Below, one piece after another: positions 13,384 through 24,590 of a stretch of DNA of 64,000 nt. The position numbers were made by a program, and so were the translations under genes. The stretch's first letter is position 1. Every line of letters starts with the position of its first letter. This stretch comes from Chlamydoabsidia padenii. Taxonomy: Eukaryota; Mucoromycota; Mucoromycetes; Mucorales; Cunninghamellaceae. Location: assembly GCA_025330725.1 (NCBI GenBank), contig JAIWND010000018.1:372001-436000 (forward strand), in the 5' to 3' direction. Below the pieces are notes generated by a model that was not told the origin of the DNA, made no database searches, and worked only from the letters and a program-made list of their open reading frames with translations.

Positions 13384-13404
13384 AGAGGATTTATAATAGT
13401 AAAG
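11624..13404. other. Intergenic, gene-poor
   Basis: Apart from the PRE5 promoter nothing coding is supported. There is a CAACAA-rich stretch near 11880, an element-like TTCAAATCCCA near 12839, and from about 13230 sequence that recurs inverted near 16920-16990. A 31-nt A tract lies at 13351-13381. Confidence 0.5.
11756..11766 (-). promoter_or_regulatory. CGGGATTTGAA element upstream of PRE5
   Basis: Exact best form of the shared element, 133 bp before the start codon. On the coding strand it reads TTCAAATCCCG. Confidence 0.65.
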
Positions 13405-15273
13405 TCAAAGAGATGGAGGAGGTTGGTCTTGGTAATAATTTCTTAAGGTGTCCTGGAATGCCACTTCCACGTAACCGGTATGCTCATCTTGTAAAGCAAC
13501 TGTTACAGCGTTTTGTTCCAATAGCATATCCTAGATATCACTACCAAGTAATAAGATAAATGTAAAAGATATTAATACTTAAGAGGCACCATTCGAGGCG
13601 TAGATAGTTCACTTACATAAAGAGTCAATAGCAATTCAGACGCTTACAGCCAGTAATTGTGTTGGTTTCAGTTGCACGGGATAATTGTGGATCTTTCCCA
13701 AAGACACACCCAAGGACCAGCAGCCATGATTCTTGTTGAGAGGAGGGAGAGCTTGTTACCCACATACTGGATTCCAGAAATTCATCGATTTGTGAATGTT
13801 TTCAAGGATGCTTGGTTGTATCGGTCTTTTTCTTCATACAAACACAATGTCATGTATTCGATGAGTTTCAATGTGTCCTCTTCCGCGTGGTTTCTACCGT
13901 CGTCGCTATAGATGGTAATTAGTAAAAAGTATGGGGGAGGTCCTTTTTTCATACTTTAAATCAGCTTACCCAAATGATTTGATTAAAGTTCCTTCCAAGT
14001 TTGTCGAGAGTAGTCAAACCAAACCCATCCATTAGTTTAGTAGAATTCGGGACGCAGATTGGGAGTCCTTTGTCGCACCTACAAAAAAAAAATGCAGTTG
14101 ATTCAATTAGCATATACACACAGGTTAAGGCAGACGATCTTACCATACAAATGATGCTAATTGGGTGAAGGCAGAGAAGTACTTGAAGATCAGAATGACA
14201 TGTTCTACATACGGTGTTCGTTCGTTGGTGGTGGGGTAAATGGGTTTGATGCAATTAGCATAAAAGTCAGTAAGTACAAGTCCCATCAGTTTCATCACCA
14301 TTTTTTCATCGTCAGAAGCTTTGTCGTCATCTTTTTGGGGTGCCCACAGTCAATGTGGTAGATTTTAAGGTCGTGATCCAGAGCAGATTTTAAAAAAAGC
14401 AAGAGATAGCGGTCGTTTGCAAAGAGAATGGTTGTTGGTTTGCTTCATTTGATTATCTTGATATTCCTTGATTAAAAATTGCGGTGTGGATGTGGTGATG
14501 AGGTTGTCGTCGTTAATTTTGATAAAGTACAAAGGTGGTAACGCAGTGAAATCAATGGTGGAGAAGGTGGATGTGTCGGTCGAGGTGGATGGCTTTCGTT
14601 GTGGTGAGGATGTATACGACCTTTTGCCTTTGATGATTGAGATCGAGTCCTATTGTCATGTGAGTGCTTTTCAACGTGCTTTTCTACAATCGTATGTAAT
14701 GTATATTACCTCTGTTTTTTTCAAAAGTTAAAAGTTAGTAATTGATCAAATCGAGTATGATTTTTGTTACCTTCAACTACGTGAGATGCTTTTCGTTTGT
14801 TGATGTTGTTGACCTGAGAGGGTAATAATAAAAAAACACGTCGTTAAATATTGGCCTTCCCCCCTATTTTTTGTTTTAACTGGATAGATACTATTTCATC
14901 AATTTTTAAAACTTCTGCCAACTTGTATACCACTGGTGTTGCTGTATTCTTCTTGGTACTGTGATCAAGCGACTATATAATAGCAATTGCTTGGGTGAGT
15001 TGTATTTTTATCTTTTACGTGTATTCTTTACCTGAATTGACTTGACCATGTTTTTTATTTCTTTTGCCAAGGAAGGTAAATTTTGAGCCACAAAATCTAG
15101 ATCAGACTTTGCCATTTTATGTATACTATCCAGTCAGGTTCGTCAAGGCGATCAGAGTATGTTTCCAAGAGTTCCGCCACATGCCAATACTTGGGAATCG
15201 TTTGCATCAGGTACTTAAGCCCAGAAGATTTGATGCCATTGAAGGAGGAAGTAGAAGAAGTTTTTTCTGTCAT
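13405..15273 (-). pseudogene. Decayed multi-exon gene, copy A of an inverted pair
   Basis: Read on the minus strand from ATG 15273 (MTEKTSSTSS), exon-like blocks with clean GT-AG boundaries spell a plausible protein. They include LPSLAKEIKNMVKSIQ, TPVVYKLAEVLKIDEI, MKLMGLVLTDFYANCIKP, LMDGFGLTTLDKLGRN, EEDTLKLIEYMTLCLYEE, and a last exon DMLLEQNAVTVALQDE ending at 13405. The frame is broken by a shift near 15130 and by stops, e.g. CGA to TGA, TGG to TGA and CAA to TAA in the block at about 13618-13800. I do not recognise the family and assign no function. The 3' part recurs inverted at 16374-16707, so the gene is multicopy and probably part of a dispersed repeat. Confidence 0.6.
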
Positions 15274-16373
15274 GGTTATGGTTGGTATAAAAGAATAATT
15301 GAAAGAGAAGGGTTTTCTTTTTGTCAACTTCACTCCAAAGCACAACTAAATTTTGAATTCCCGCTGCTCCTGCAACGTTTCAAACACCCGGTGCGCCTCT
15401 TACTTCTCTTTTTAACTTTTTATTTCCACCCCCTTTATAACATATTATACGAACCTATCAGTATTTTGTGATAATCGTCATTCTATAGCCTAAAACTATG
15501 TTCAGAAGCTTTAATAAGTATACTTCTAGATGGTGACGATTGTCATGATTACAAGGTATTCTTAACCCTGACTGGTTTCTTTTGGCTTGGTAAACGATTG
15601 TATTGGGTAATGTTGTTTATCCTTGTATGGGATTGCCTCTTTAACAATCTTCCTTGAATCGATCTTGAAGCAAAAGGTAAACAAACTAACAAAAAAGAAA
15701 AGGTGGCTGACTTTATGTACCTAGATCTTCTACTAATCAATGCTCTCATATTGAGCTTCTTTTCTTTTGGTGGATCAGTCAAAAGGGCTACAAGCTGACT
15801 ACATGTGCCTGGTCTACATACTGACGATTGGCGAATCTTCCCTCTGGCTCATACAACAGATGATATTAGGCTTCGGTGAAAGGAAATCAACTGGGATCTA
15901 CAAACACGGTGGATATCGCGACAAGCAATTGTATTTGGTGCTGCTGGTACGAAGCATTTCAATTGAAGATTTGACCCTCATTATTGGTTGCTCCTCTCTC
16001 TCTTTTTCTTCCTCTCTCCTATTGCACTCTTGTCTTTGCCGTCGATGAAGGCATACCAGTCTTGCCCTTCGCGCTTTCTTTAAAAAGAACCTGGGGGTCT
16101 GTAGTAGTTTATTCTACTTCCTTGGCTGGTTCTGCCCACTCTGACTTGCTCAACCTCTTTGGACACGAAAAAATGTGTTTGGATAGCCTTGAGGGTTTCA
16201 ATGCTTTAGGGAACATATTGAACACTTGGGCTCGCTTCTTTGCTTTGAGGGCTGATGCTCGTAATGTTGATCTTCTCTCTTCTCTTGGCTTGTCTCTTAC
16301 TTGCATGATGGATCAGGTAAGCTAGCATGATATATTACACAATGATATTTCATTCTGTCTTTTTTTTATATAG
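15274..16373. other. Repeat-derived spacer between inverted gene copies
   Basis: Both strands hold broken coding-like stretches. On minus, about 15549-16306, there are frames with SLISSVV, SQLVALLTDPPKEKK and KPSRLSKHIFSCPKR separated by stops and shifts. On plus, 15984-16325 is open and has a usable donor (GTAAGC) that would splice into copy B. None gives a complete gene. I read it as overlapping fossil repeat sequence. Confidence 0.4.
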
Positions 16374-16707
16374 ATAGAAAACGACTCGAGCAAATGTATT
16401 TGTGGCTGCTCGTCCTTGAGCATGTCTTTGGGAAAGATCCACAATCATCTCGTGCAACTGGAACCAACATAAGTACTGGTTGCAAGTGTTTGAACTGCTA
16501 TTGACTCTTTTATGTAAGTGAACTATCTACGCCTCGAATGGTGCCTCTTATGCATTAATATCTTTTACATTTATCTTATTACTTGGTGGTGATATCTAGG
16601 ATATGCTATTGGAACAAAACGCTGTAACAGTTGCTTTACAAGATGAACATGCTGATTACGTGGAAGTGGCATTCCAGGACACCTTAAGGAATCATTACCA
16701 AGACTAA
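16374..16707 (+). pseudogene. Decayed 3' end of the same gene, copy B (inverted)
   Basis: About 300 bp align with the reverse complement of 13420-13721 at roughly 91 percent by eye. This includes the intron (16514-16599) and the last exon DMLLEQNAVTVALQDE. It keeps TIISCNWNQHKYWLQVF where copy A has two stops, but has its own TGA after VAARP and a CAA-to-TAA change that shortens the C-terminus. The 5' exons present in copy A are missing. Weaker inverted similarity continues outward: CATTGTAGAA and TTTATTGGGTTT occur near 13250-13310 and, reversed, near 16930-16990. Confidence 0.6.
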
Positions 16708-17027
16708 CCTCCTCCATCTCCTCTTCCTCCTCTGTGGCTATATCATTTTACGACTCCTCTCTCCCTTGCTTTTTTTTTTTATGTAGCTATAGTCCTTTTT
16801 TTTTCATTTGCTGAAATAAAGTATTTGTCTATATACTCTTGCTTAGTCTGCTTTGTTTTAATTACAATATGTGTGTGATAGGGGCTGGGAAAATGAATAA
16901 GGGAACTTGATTTAATTTAGTTTATTATAGTTAAACCCAATAAAGCATGTTATTTTTAATGTCTTTACATTCTACAATGAAAATTGAGGTGCAGTATCCG
17001 GAAATGCTAGGGGCACGGAATTTGGAA

Positions 17028-17409
17028 GAGCACTACTCGCTCAATTATTAACGGATGCTAATGACTAAAGTGGCCATGTGGACACTATGGCATATCCCCA
17101 ACATACTTTACCGCAAAATCCAAGTACAAAGCTCCTAGTGTCGGTCAGTCCAAGCCTGCGATGACTTTTATCTGTCATTTGTAAGGGGGGGGGAAAAAAG
17201 TACGAAGGAGCGAAAGTTTGCTTTCAAACCCAGCCTGCCCTTGATTCCCTACTATGAGCTCTACTCGCTCAATTGTCAACAGATGCTAATGATTAAAATG
17301 GCCAGGTGAATACTATGGTATATTTCCAACATATGTTACCGCAAAAGCCAAGCTCCAAGACCCTTGTGTCAGCCTGTCCGAGTTGCGATGACTTTTACCT
17401 GTCCTTTGC
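17028..17409. repeat. Direct repeat, two copies of about 154 bp
   Basis: Copy 1 at 17028-17181 and copy 2 at 17256-17409, offset 228 bp, roughly 80 percent identical by eye. Shared blocks include CTACTCGCTCAATT, TTACCGCAAAA and GCGATGACTTTTA. The copies differ mostly by transitions. No coding frame is kept. Confidence 0.75.
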
Positions 17410-18554
17410 GACAAAGAATTTTTTTAGACGAAAGGAAGTTTCAATTTCAAACGCCGAATTCCAAAACTCCGTGCGCCTAGAACCAATCATATGCGAAGCG
17501 GACGGCGCTTGAAATTACTTTTTTCATGCAAATTGTAAACCCCGCGTCATCGATGAAAGAAGACCTAGTCTCTCTTTTTACATTTTCTCTGTAGTATAGA
17601 CCTAGTACAGAAATGATTCTTGTTTTAAACTGTAAGCAATAAAGAAATAAAAAACAATGACACTTTATATGACTTTGTGATAAACGAACTACCAACCCCA
17701 AAAGATGAGAGTGTTACTAGTAGTCATCTAATCGTGTTTTTATATATAGTCAATACTATTGTCCGTCAAATGTGGAGTTGATGAAGGGTTTGCGGATGTG
17801 ATGATGGCGATGCTCATTGTGATCAAGTAGTATTGGATGTTGACATTCTTTGGTTCATGTGTTTTAGGTGGAGTTGATTTGGTAGCATCACCAAGTGTTG
17901 GTAGCTGTTCATTGTCCATGTGGTTTGCCTTTGTACAAGTACCGTACATGAGAGTGATAGATCATTCGGTTCATGTAGGGGTAGTTTGATTTTTTTCATC
18001 TCCCGATATATGCAATTTGAAGCGGCGCCGTACTCTTACCGTTCCGAGGTACGGAGATTCAAACTAACAAAAAAGACAAAGGAGGTGCTAAGCTTTAAAG
18101 GATGCTTATTAATATAGCAAAATAAAAAGCCATTGTTCAAGGCACTTCTGGTATTTGTTTTCCACCATAGGCAAATGTTTTATTCTGGGGACTATCAGAT
18201 GTTTGATACCAAAGGGGTTTCTTTTAGGCTAGGTGATTTAAAAAAAAAAAGTTTTTGCTTGTTCGGCCCTAAAAACAAAGGTCATAGTCATCAAAAGGAA
18301 GGACCCCTTAAAAGCAAGATATATTTAGAAAGTAGCGGGAAAGACTGGGTAACATGTCAAAAAGTAGAAATCACATCATATTCCTGATTATCCAATGGAA
18401 TCCTGGTTCCCTGTGGTGAAACCCAACGAATTTTCAAATTTCTTTGTTCAGCCTTCTCCAAGGCACCTTGTTACTTTGCTAAATTGGTAACTTTCATTGA
18501 TAACCGCTTTGATAACCCAACAGCTTGGGTTCCTTTGATTGGCTAGTGATCGTT

Positions 18555-18565
18555 TTCAAACACCG
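18555..18565 (+). promoter_or_regulatory. Element variant upstream of the WRKY-like gene
   Basis: TTCAAACACCG (reverse CGGTGTTTGAA), 135 bp before the start codon. Confidence 0.5.
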
Positions 18566-18699
18566 ATACAGCCTATTTTGCCTCTTATCAACGATTCAAA
18601 TCTCTATTTGGACTTGTTTTTCTTCTTTCCCCTTTTTCCCCCTTTTCCCCTCTTGTTCATTTGTTTTCCACCTTTTTTTTTTTTTTCCCTCGACCCCAC

Positions 18700-19799
18700 A
18701 TGGATTTTTGTCACTCTGAACCAGATTTCAGCAAAGTACCATTGTACCAATCTGATCAAATGATCTTTATGCATAAAGACGATGCTACCCTTTTTACAGA
18801 GGAGGATAAACAATCAACTCCACCGTTAGCAACATCGACCATGTCATCATCATCATCATCATCATCATCACCCTGGCCTCCTCCTCCTTCATACGATCTT
18901 CAACAAGTCCTTTCACACTTTCGATCACAACCTGATCTTTTACAACTCATCCTCGAAACTAAACTTCAAGAGGACAGGCGGCGGACTGAAGAAGCTAGAT
19001 TAAGAGCCAAAGAACTGGATCTCATGTTATTACAACATCATCAACAAGGGTCCTTTACCACTTCTTCTTTATTATCCTCCTCTTCATCCTCATCACCTTC
19101 ACCCTCTGTACCTATATCATCACCATCAGATCATCATCACCCACTTCATCTCCCATTCAAACATCGAGATTCATATACGGATAATGCATCTGATGACCTG
19201 GATGAAGCCTTCTTCCTGCAGCAGATGACACAAAGGTAAAATGTCCCTGAATTATAAAGCAAAAAAAAAAAATGAAAATGTTGAATCGGCGCTTTAACAC
19301 CTTTTTTTTTATTCTTCTTCTTTTCCATAGTAGTTTACCTGAATGCAATGATACCCAACCTCCACTCGACTCTTTATCACCTTCAGCACCTGAATTCTAT
19401 CACAAAGACACTACTATGACACCCAACACGATGAATAATCAAAAACCAAGGAAAAGAAGGGAAATGCAAGCCATTACCAAATTGGTGGAAACACGGGACA
19501 ATCCTTACCTGGATGGCCATTTTTGGCGAAATAATGGCAACACGATCCAAAAGAAGACTGGTAATAAAAGTGTTTACTTCAAATGTTCCAACAGTACAAA
19601 GGTAAGCTGGTTATACATCGCTACCCCTCACCCTTGACAAAATCACTCACTTTTTTTTTTTCTCTCTCTCTCTGTCTTGTAGGGTTGTCCTGTGAATAAG
19701 ACATCCACTTATTGTCAAGAAACAGGTGAATACTTGATCAAGTACCGTGGTGAACATCTTCCAGAATGTGGTAAAGTACAACATATTGTAGAAGTCTAG
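18700..19799 (+). CDS. WRKY/GCM-like zinc-finger protein
   Basis: Three exons (18700-19235, 19331-19601, 19683-19799) encode 307 residues. I took the first in-frame ATG (18700); a second in the serine run (18841) is possible. The N-terminal half has a serine run, a proline-rich patch and a charged helix (about 66-115, QEDRRRTEEARLRAKELD). The C-terminal part (about 240-300) has HFWRNNGNTIQKK, VYFKCSNSTKGCPVNK and YRGEHLPEC. This is a beta-strand pattern followed by C-x6-C and H-x3-C ligands, like the WRKY-GCM1/FLYWCH zinc-finger superfamily with a degenerate WRKY core. The likely role is DNA binding in the nucleus. FLYWCH or a transposase-derived finger are alternatives. The intron between the two ligand pairs falls inside the finger. 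Confidence 0.68.
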
Positions 19800-20130
19800 T
19801 TTACAGCCTGTATTGTATATAAATAAAATCAAAATTGAACCCAACCCCAATTCACTTTATCCAACCCCAAGCGGCCCAATCAACCTACTACTTTTTTTTG
19901 GGTAAAAGACTCATCTCGTTTTTGGTTGGCTGATTTTCGCTTGTTGTAGATTTTTAACCCCCGATTTTTTTTTCTTTGACCTCCCGTCTTGTCTTCCTTT
20001 GCTCCTCTTTACCTCTTCTTCCACTTTTTTTTTTTTCCTTGTTGACTGTATATCCCTCCCCTCCTTCTTCATTCCTTATCCATATACACCATTGATATAT
20101 ATATTATCTTTCAACTCGATATATACTTCC
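19800..20130. other. 5' region of the Zn2Cys6 gene
   Basis: Pyrimidine-rich leader with an element variant, TTTTTAACCCCCG at 19951-19963, 168 bp before the start codon. No gene. Confidence 0.6.
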
Positions 20131-20463
20131 ATGTTTGCCACTCTTGATTTACCGTTACGTGGTAAGAACCAGACGAAACTTGAAGATGTTTACTTTTATA
20201 GATGAACAGGGTGTAAAACGAACATTATACTAATTATGGACTGTTTGACTATCATTCTTTATATAGATGACAACCGACATAAACGTCTTAAAGTGGGAAG
20301 GGCGTGTCATCCTTGCCGAATGAAGAAGATCAAGGTAAGACACATTCCCTGTTGTTTTTTAATCAACCAACTAATCCTTTCTTCTCTTTTTAATATAGTG
20401 CGACGGGAAGCAACCTTGTATGCAGGTAAAGCAACTCACAAAACATTTGGCATGATAATAATA

Positions 20464-20505
<42 letters not shown>

Positions 20506-22985
20506 TACTCATATACACCCTTTTTGGCTTTACCGCATTAATCATTTTTACAAATCAAGTGCAAAGGTAACCCCACCCAAAAAAAGAAGACTGGTTGAGT
20601 TTTGTAACACTCATCTTTTTTTTTATAAATATAGCGCGACGTAGGAAATGCATGTATCTCAAGAACACTGAAGCGACTTACATCAAGCGGGATCCTGATG
20701 ATACTCTTTTAGCAAATGAAGTTGATGGTGAATCAATGGACGACGACGAGCCATGTCATCAAACCACAGGCAGCAACAGCAATAACAACAATGCAACAAT
20801 CACACGATCCGATAAAATGATGGAACAACTTGCTCAAGGTTTAGTCCAACTCACACTTCATCAAGATCTCTCTGGTTTGAAGAAACCGGTGGCACCTTGG
20901 CAAAACTATGGCGACTTGGTGCGATGGTCTAACGAGCCTGAATTCTACCCCAACAACAACAACCGATCGACAGACATGCCCGACAAGGAAACACAGGAAC
21001 AACTTGTCCAAGTCTTTTTTACTCATTGCCATACTTTGTTACCCACCATGTCTAAAAGCATGTTTTATGATCAATTACATTCCAAAGGTCCATTGATTAC
21101 ACCATTACTACTCAACATGATCTATGCCCATGCCTCAGCTTATCAACATCAACAACGTATCCATGATCAACCTCCTCCTCCTTTGGGTATACCTGCTGTC
21201 TCCTCGATTTATTCCTCTTCTCCTTCAACGACAACAACTCACAAGGACGTGTTTTATCAACGGGCCAGGCAACTATTGGATGATTTTATGGATGTACCAC
21301 GTATCAGTACCGTCATTGCTTTACTCTACATGGTATCCTACGAAGACAATCATAACACGACACAAGGACGATCAAGTCGAGCTTGGATGTATAGCGGCAT
21401 GGCGATTCGAATGTGTTTGGAATTGGGACTACATACATCTCATTACAGTAGCCAGATGTCTCAATTTGATATTGAATTGCGGAAACGGGTGCTGTGGACA
21501 TGTTATGTGATGGATAAATTGGAAAGTTGTACGATGGAACGACCTTGGATGTTACGGTCCCAAGATATCACTCTGGACTTGCCTACTCCTTTACCTGAAG
21601 ATGATCAAAAAGAACGTGCTGTCCTGGATGGGTTTGGTCATTTATGTCGATTGATGATGCTGGTGGAAAAGGTCCTCTCCTTCTTTACTTATGATAATAA
21701 CAATGGTGGGCAACAACACGAAGAAGAAGATTGGACGACAAGGAAGGAATCTCAAGTATTGTACTTTTTGGAAAAACTCGTTCAATGGCGGGATCAATTA
21801 CCTGATGAACTCCAATGGCGACCTGCTAACAACAACTATCCTGGCTCTTCCATCGTGACTAATCTTCATTTATTAGCTTATGATTTGGAATTGTCTTTGG
21901 TCTTGTGTTGTCGATTCCAAATGGAGCCAATACAAGGTGAACGGCGTCGATCGGTAGCCATGGTGATTACTCATTTGGTCAACTGTACGATCCAACACCC
22001 TTCTCTGATGTATACTTCGTCTGTGTCTGCTTTCTCGGGTATCTTTGCCGCCCTGGTACATGCGTTGGATGTGGATCACTCGGTACTGAATATCGCTAAG
22101 GAAGCTAAACAACAACTCAAGTTGACTTTGGAAATGATTCGTGGATTGGTAGATCGGATTCCTGTACGTAATGTACAATCTTTTGTCATTTCTATCGATT
22201 CATTTTTACATCCTTCTTCTTCTTCTACAACAACACAATCGTCATCACCGTTCTTGTTTAATTCGACCACCATGCAACAACATGTATACCACCTCAACAA
22301 CAATAACATGACCTCTTCAACCGCAACTACCTCACAGGCACCACCTATTATGACAAATAATGAAAGCAACACCAATAATCATAGTATCAACACCACAGAA
22401 TCATTATCCATATCCGATCATGACAAGATTATACAACACATGTTAGGATCAAATGATTTATACGAAGCACAGATGCTCGCCAAAACGATGTCAACTTTGC
22501 AACAGCATCATCAACACCATCGTGGCTTCCCAACTCCTTTCACCACTCCTTCACCACCACCAACAACAACGACTCTATTATCGCCCTCTTCACTATTAAA
22601 CAACAACATTAATCAACAGCAGCATCTTTTTACTTGTCGACATCCTCTTCAAGAAGGACATCAACAACTATACCCAGCCATATCATCATCTTCTTCCGTC
22701 TCGTCCTCGTCTTCTTCACCACCGACATCTTTGAAAACAACAGCATCTATCATACCAGGCATGGCATCATTTGACTTTACATCCCATGAAGCTTCGGCGG
22801 CAGCAGCAGCAGCAGTGGGTGCGGTGGGTCCTCCATTGACGAATCATCCATCAAGTAGGGACATGATGCCCTCGATGACTATACCCACCTCTAGCAGCTC
22901 GGTCCTGAAGAACATTGAACCGGCGGATTATACATTTGAATTGATATCGGTGGATGACGAATGGGCTAAATCACTCATCTATTAG
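20131..22985 (+). CDS. Zn2Cys6 transcription factor with fungal-specific domain
   Basis: Five exons (20131-20161, 20267-20334, 20399-20425, 20560-20566, 20635-22985) encode 827 residues. The zinc cluster has all six cysteines in canonical spacing (Cys24, 27, 34, 40, 43, 50; C-x2-C-x6-C-x5-C-x2-C-x6-C), followed by basic ARRRK. It is split over four introns. Exon 4 is only 7 nt and carries Cys43 and Lys44; skipping it both removes a ligand and breaks the frame. Intron 3 contains a 42-nt A tract. A middle homology region (about 150-430; FFTHCHTLLP, MYSGMAIRMCLELGLH, RKRVLWTCYVMDKLES) marks the fungal_trans family. The C-terminal third is Asn/Gln/Ser-rich, likely activation sequence. The regulated pathway cannot be told from sequence. 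Confidence 0.9.
20560..20566 (+). other. 7-nt micro-exon of the Zn2Cys6 gene
   Basis: TGCAAAG lies between AG and GT, and encodes Cys43-Lys44 plus the first base of Ala45. Flanking introns are 134 and 68 nt. It is required for both reading frame and zinc binding. Confidence 0.85.
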
Positions 22986-23159
22986 AATATTTGTAGTTAC
23001 AATGCATACATAAAATAATAATCATAATAATAATCATTCATAATAATAATAAACATGTTGTCATTTGTCTCTTTTATTGGTCTTTATAAAGAATAATAAT
23101 ACAATATCTATTGAAGGGGGGGAGGTCATTATGGGGATAATAATTACTAAATCTATTGT

Positions 23160-24590
23160 CTATTCTAAAATGGGATGATATTGTTTTATCCATGGATGAT
23201 CAAAGAATTGGTGTATGGAGTATCGATGATCAGGGTCCACACAGAGTAGATGAGTAATAAGATCTTGGGCCGAATGGGAGATGGGATCCCACCAAGGACT
23301 ATTAAAAGTATATTGACCTTGGATAACTTGTAAAGCCAAACATCGAATGGAATCATCGTGGAAAGGAGGATAACCACAAAGCATGGTATAAAGTACACAT
23401 CCCAGAGCCCACATGTCCACTGATTTCGAATACCGTCGATCTGTCACTACTTCCTATACAAGGGGGGAGGTATTAACATCATCATTCTTATTATTATTAT
23501 CATTACTTACCGGAGCAGTGTACCCCATTGTACCACAAGGAGTCAACGTTTCCGTCCCTTGAATCACCTTGGATAGTCCAAAATCAGCCAATTTTACTTT
23601 CCCAATCCCACCACCACCTTTACCATGGATGAATTCACCTTCGTCTTGTTTTCCTTCTTCATCCATTGTTAATTGTTTACAAGGAAGAATTGGGATAGGT
23701 TCAATCAAGATATTTTCTGGCTTGATATCACTAATGAAGTAAGTAATAAAAAATAAAAAAAAAGTGATGAATGAGTGAGTTCAAGTGTTTAGGTTGAAGG
23801 GTAGGACTTACCGATGGACTATACCACATTCTTCATGAAGATATCGTACACCAGAAGCTACTTGACAGATGACATGGCGTGCTAGATCTTCACTAAAATA
23901 GGTCAATCTGATGATCTGATGATACAATTCACCCCCATCACACAGATCAAGTACCAAGTAATAGTCGTGTTTGGATTCCATAAAATGGACAAGTTGGACA
24001 ATGTTAGGATGGTGTAGACGATGCATGATTTGGACTTCTTTTAATACATCGGTACACTATATAATATAAATATAAGAGTTATGATCAACCATTTACCTTT
24101 TTGGGGGAGCCTGACTTACCTTGCTTCGTTTCTTTAAAAGATGACCACTCTAATTTTAACAAACAAACAAACAAACAAAAAAAAAATGAGTAATGCTCAG
24201 ACATGGTTCTATTTTACCTTTACTTGTTTCCGTTTTTGTGCCACTTTGATCGCCACCAGTTGTCCTGTTGTTATGTCCCTGGCTTTAAATACATTGGAGA
24301 AGGCACCGCTTTTATAAAAAGAAGGATATGTTAATAGGATTCTTTTTTTGGGGGGGAAGTGGACTTACTCGCCAATCTTTTCCATCAGTTCGAATCGTTC
24401 AGTACCTCGATAAGAAGATAAGCCTGGTTTGCCATTCAAAAGTTGGGTCGGGTTCGTTTTATTATCTACGTTCAATAAAAAAAAAAAGTAGCATACATTA
24501 AATCTATAAAGTAGTTGACAGTGGTTATAACTTACTGCAAAGTTTTGTTGACGTAAATATCTTGAAGAGATGGCGAATGGTGACTATCAT
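23160..24590 (-). CDS. SRK1/RCK2-type stress-activated protein kinase
   Basis: Seven exons (24590-24536, 24465-24369, 24308-24218, 24149-24120, 24056-23812, 23730-23511, 23453-23160) encode 343 residues. The kinase core runs 43-338: glycine loop IGDGAFSNV (49-57), ATP lysine Lys72, HRD (172-174) in HRDIKPEN, DFG (222-224), and GYTAPE. Between HRDIKPEN and DFG lies an insert with EPIPILP and GEF-x-GKGGGGIG. That insert is characteristic of fission yeast Srk1/Cmk2 and yeast Rck1/Rck2, CAMK-family kinases phosphorylated by the Hog1/Sty1 MAP kinase. Unlike those, this protein ends right after the kinase domain (WIKQYHP), so the usual C-terminal autoinhibitory and MAPK-docking tail is missing or lies in unseen exons. 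One exon is only 30 nt. Confidence 0.88.

Larger units (their letters stand above)
16708..18699. other. Intergenic with a direct duplication
   Basis: It holds a direct repeat (next entry), AT-rich sequence and small open frames without support. A 69-residue minus frame (17740-17949) with a hydrophobic patch (YYLITMSIAIIT) could be a small gene, but nothing confirms it. Confidence 0.45.

Noticed and set aside
16109..16306. 65-residue basic minus-strand frame as a gene
   Set aside because: It is flanked by stops and frame shifts in a repeat-derived region, with no start context or splice support.
22076..22375. Minus-strand frames within the Zn2Cys6 gene
   Set aside because: They are complements of the Asn/Gln/Ser-rich coding sequence with no motif of their own.
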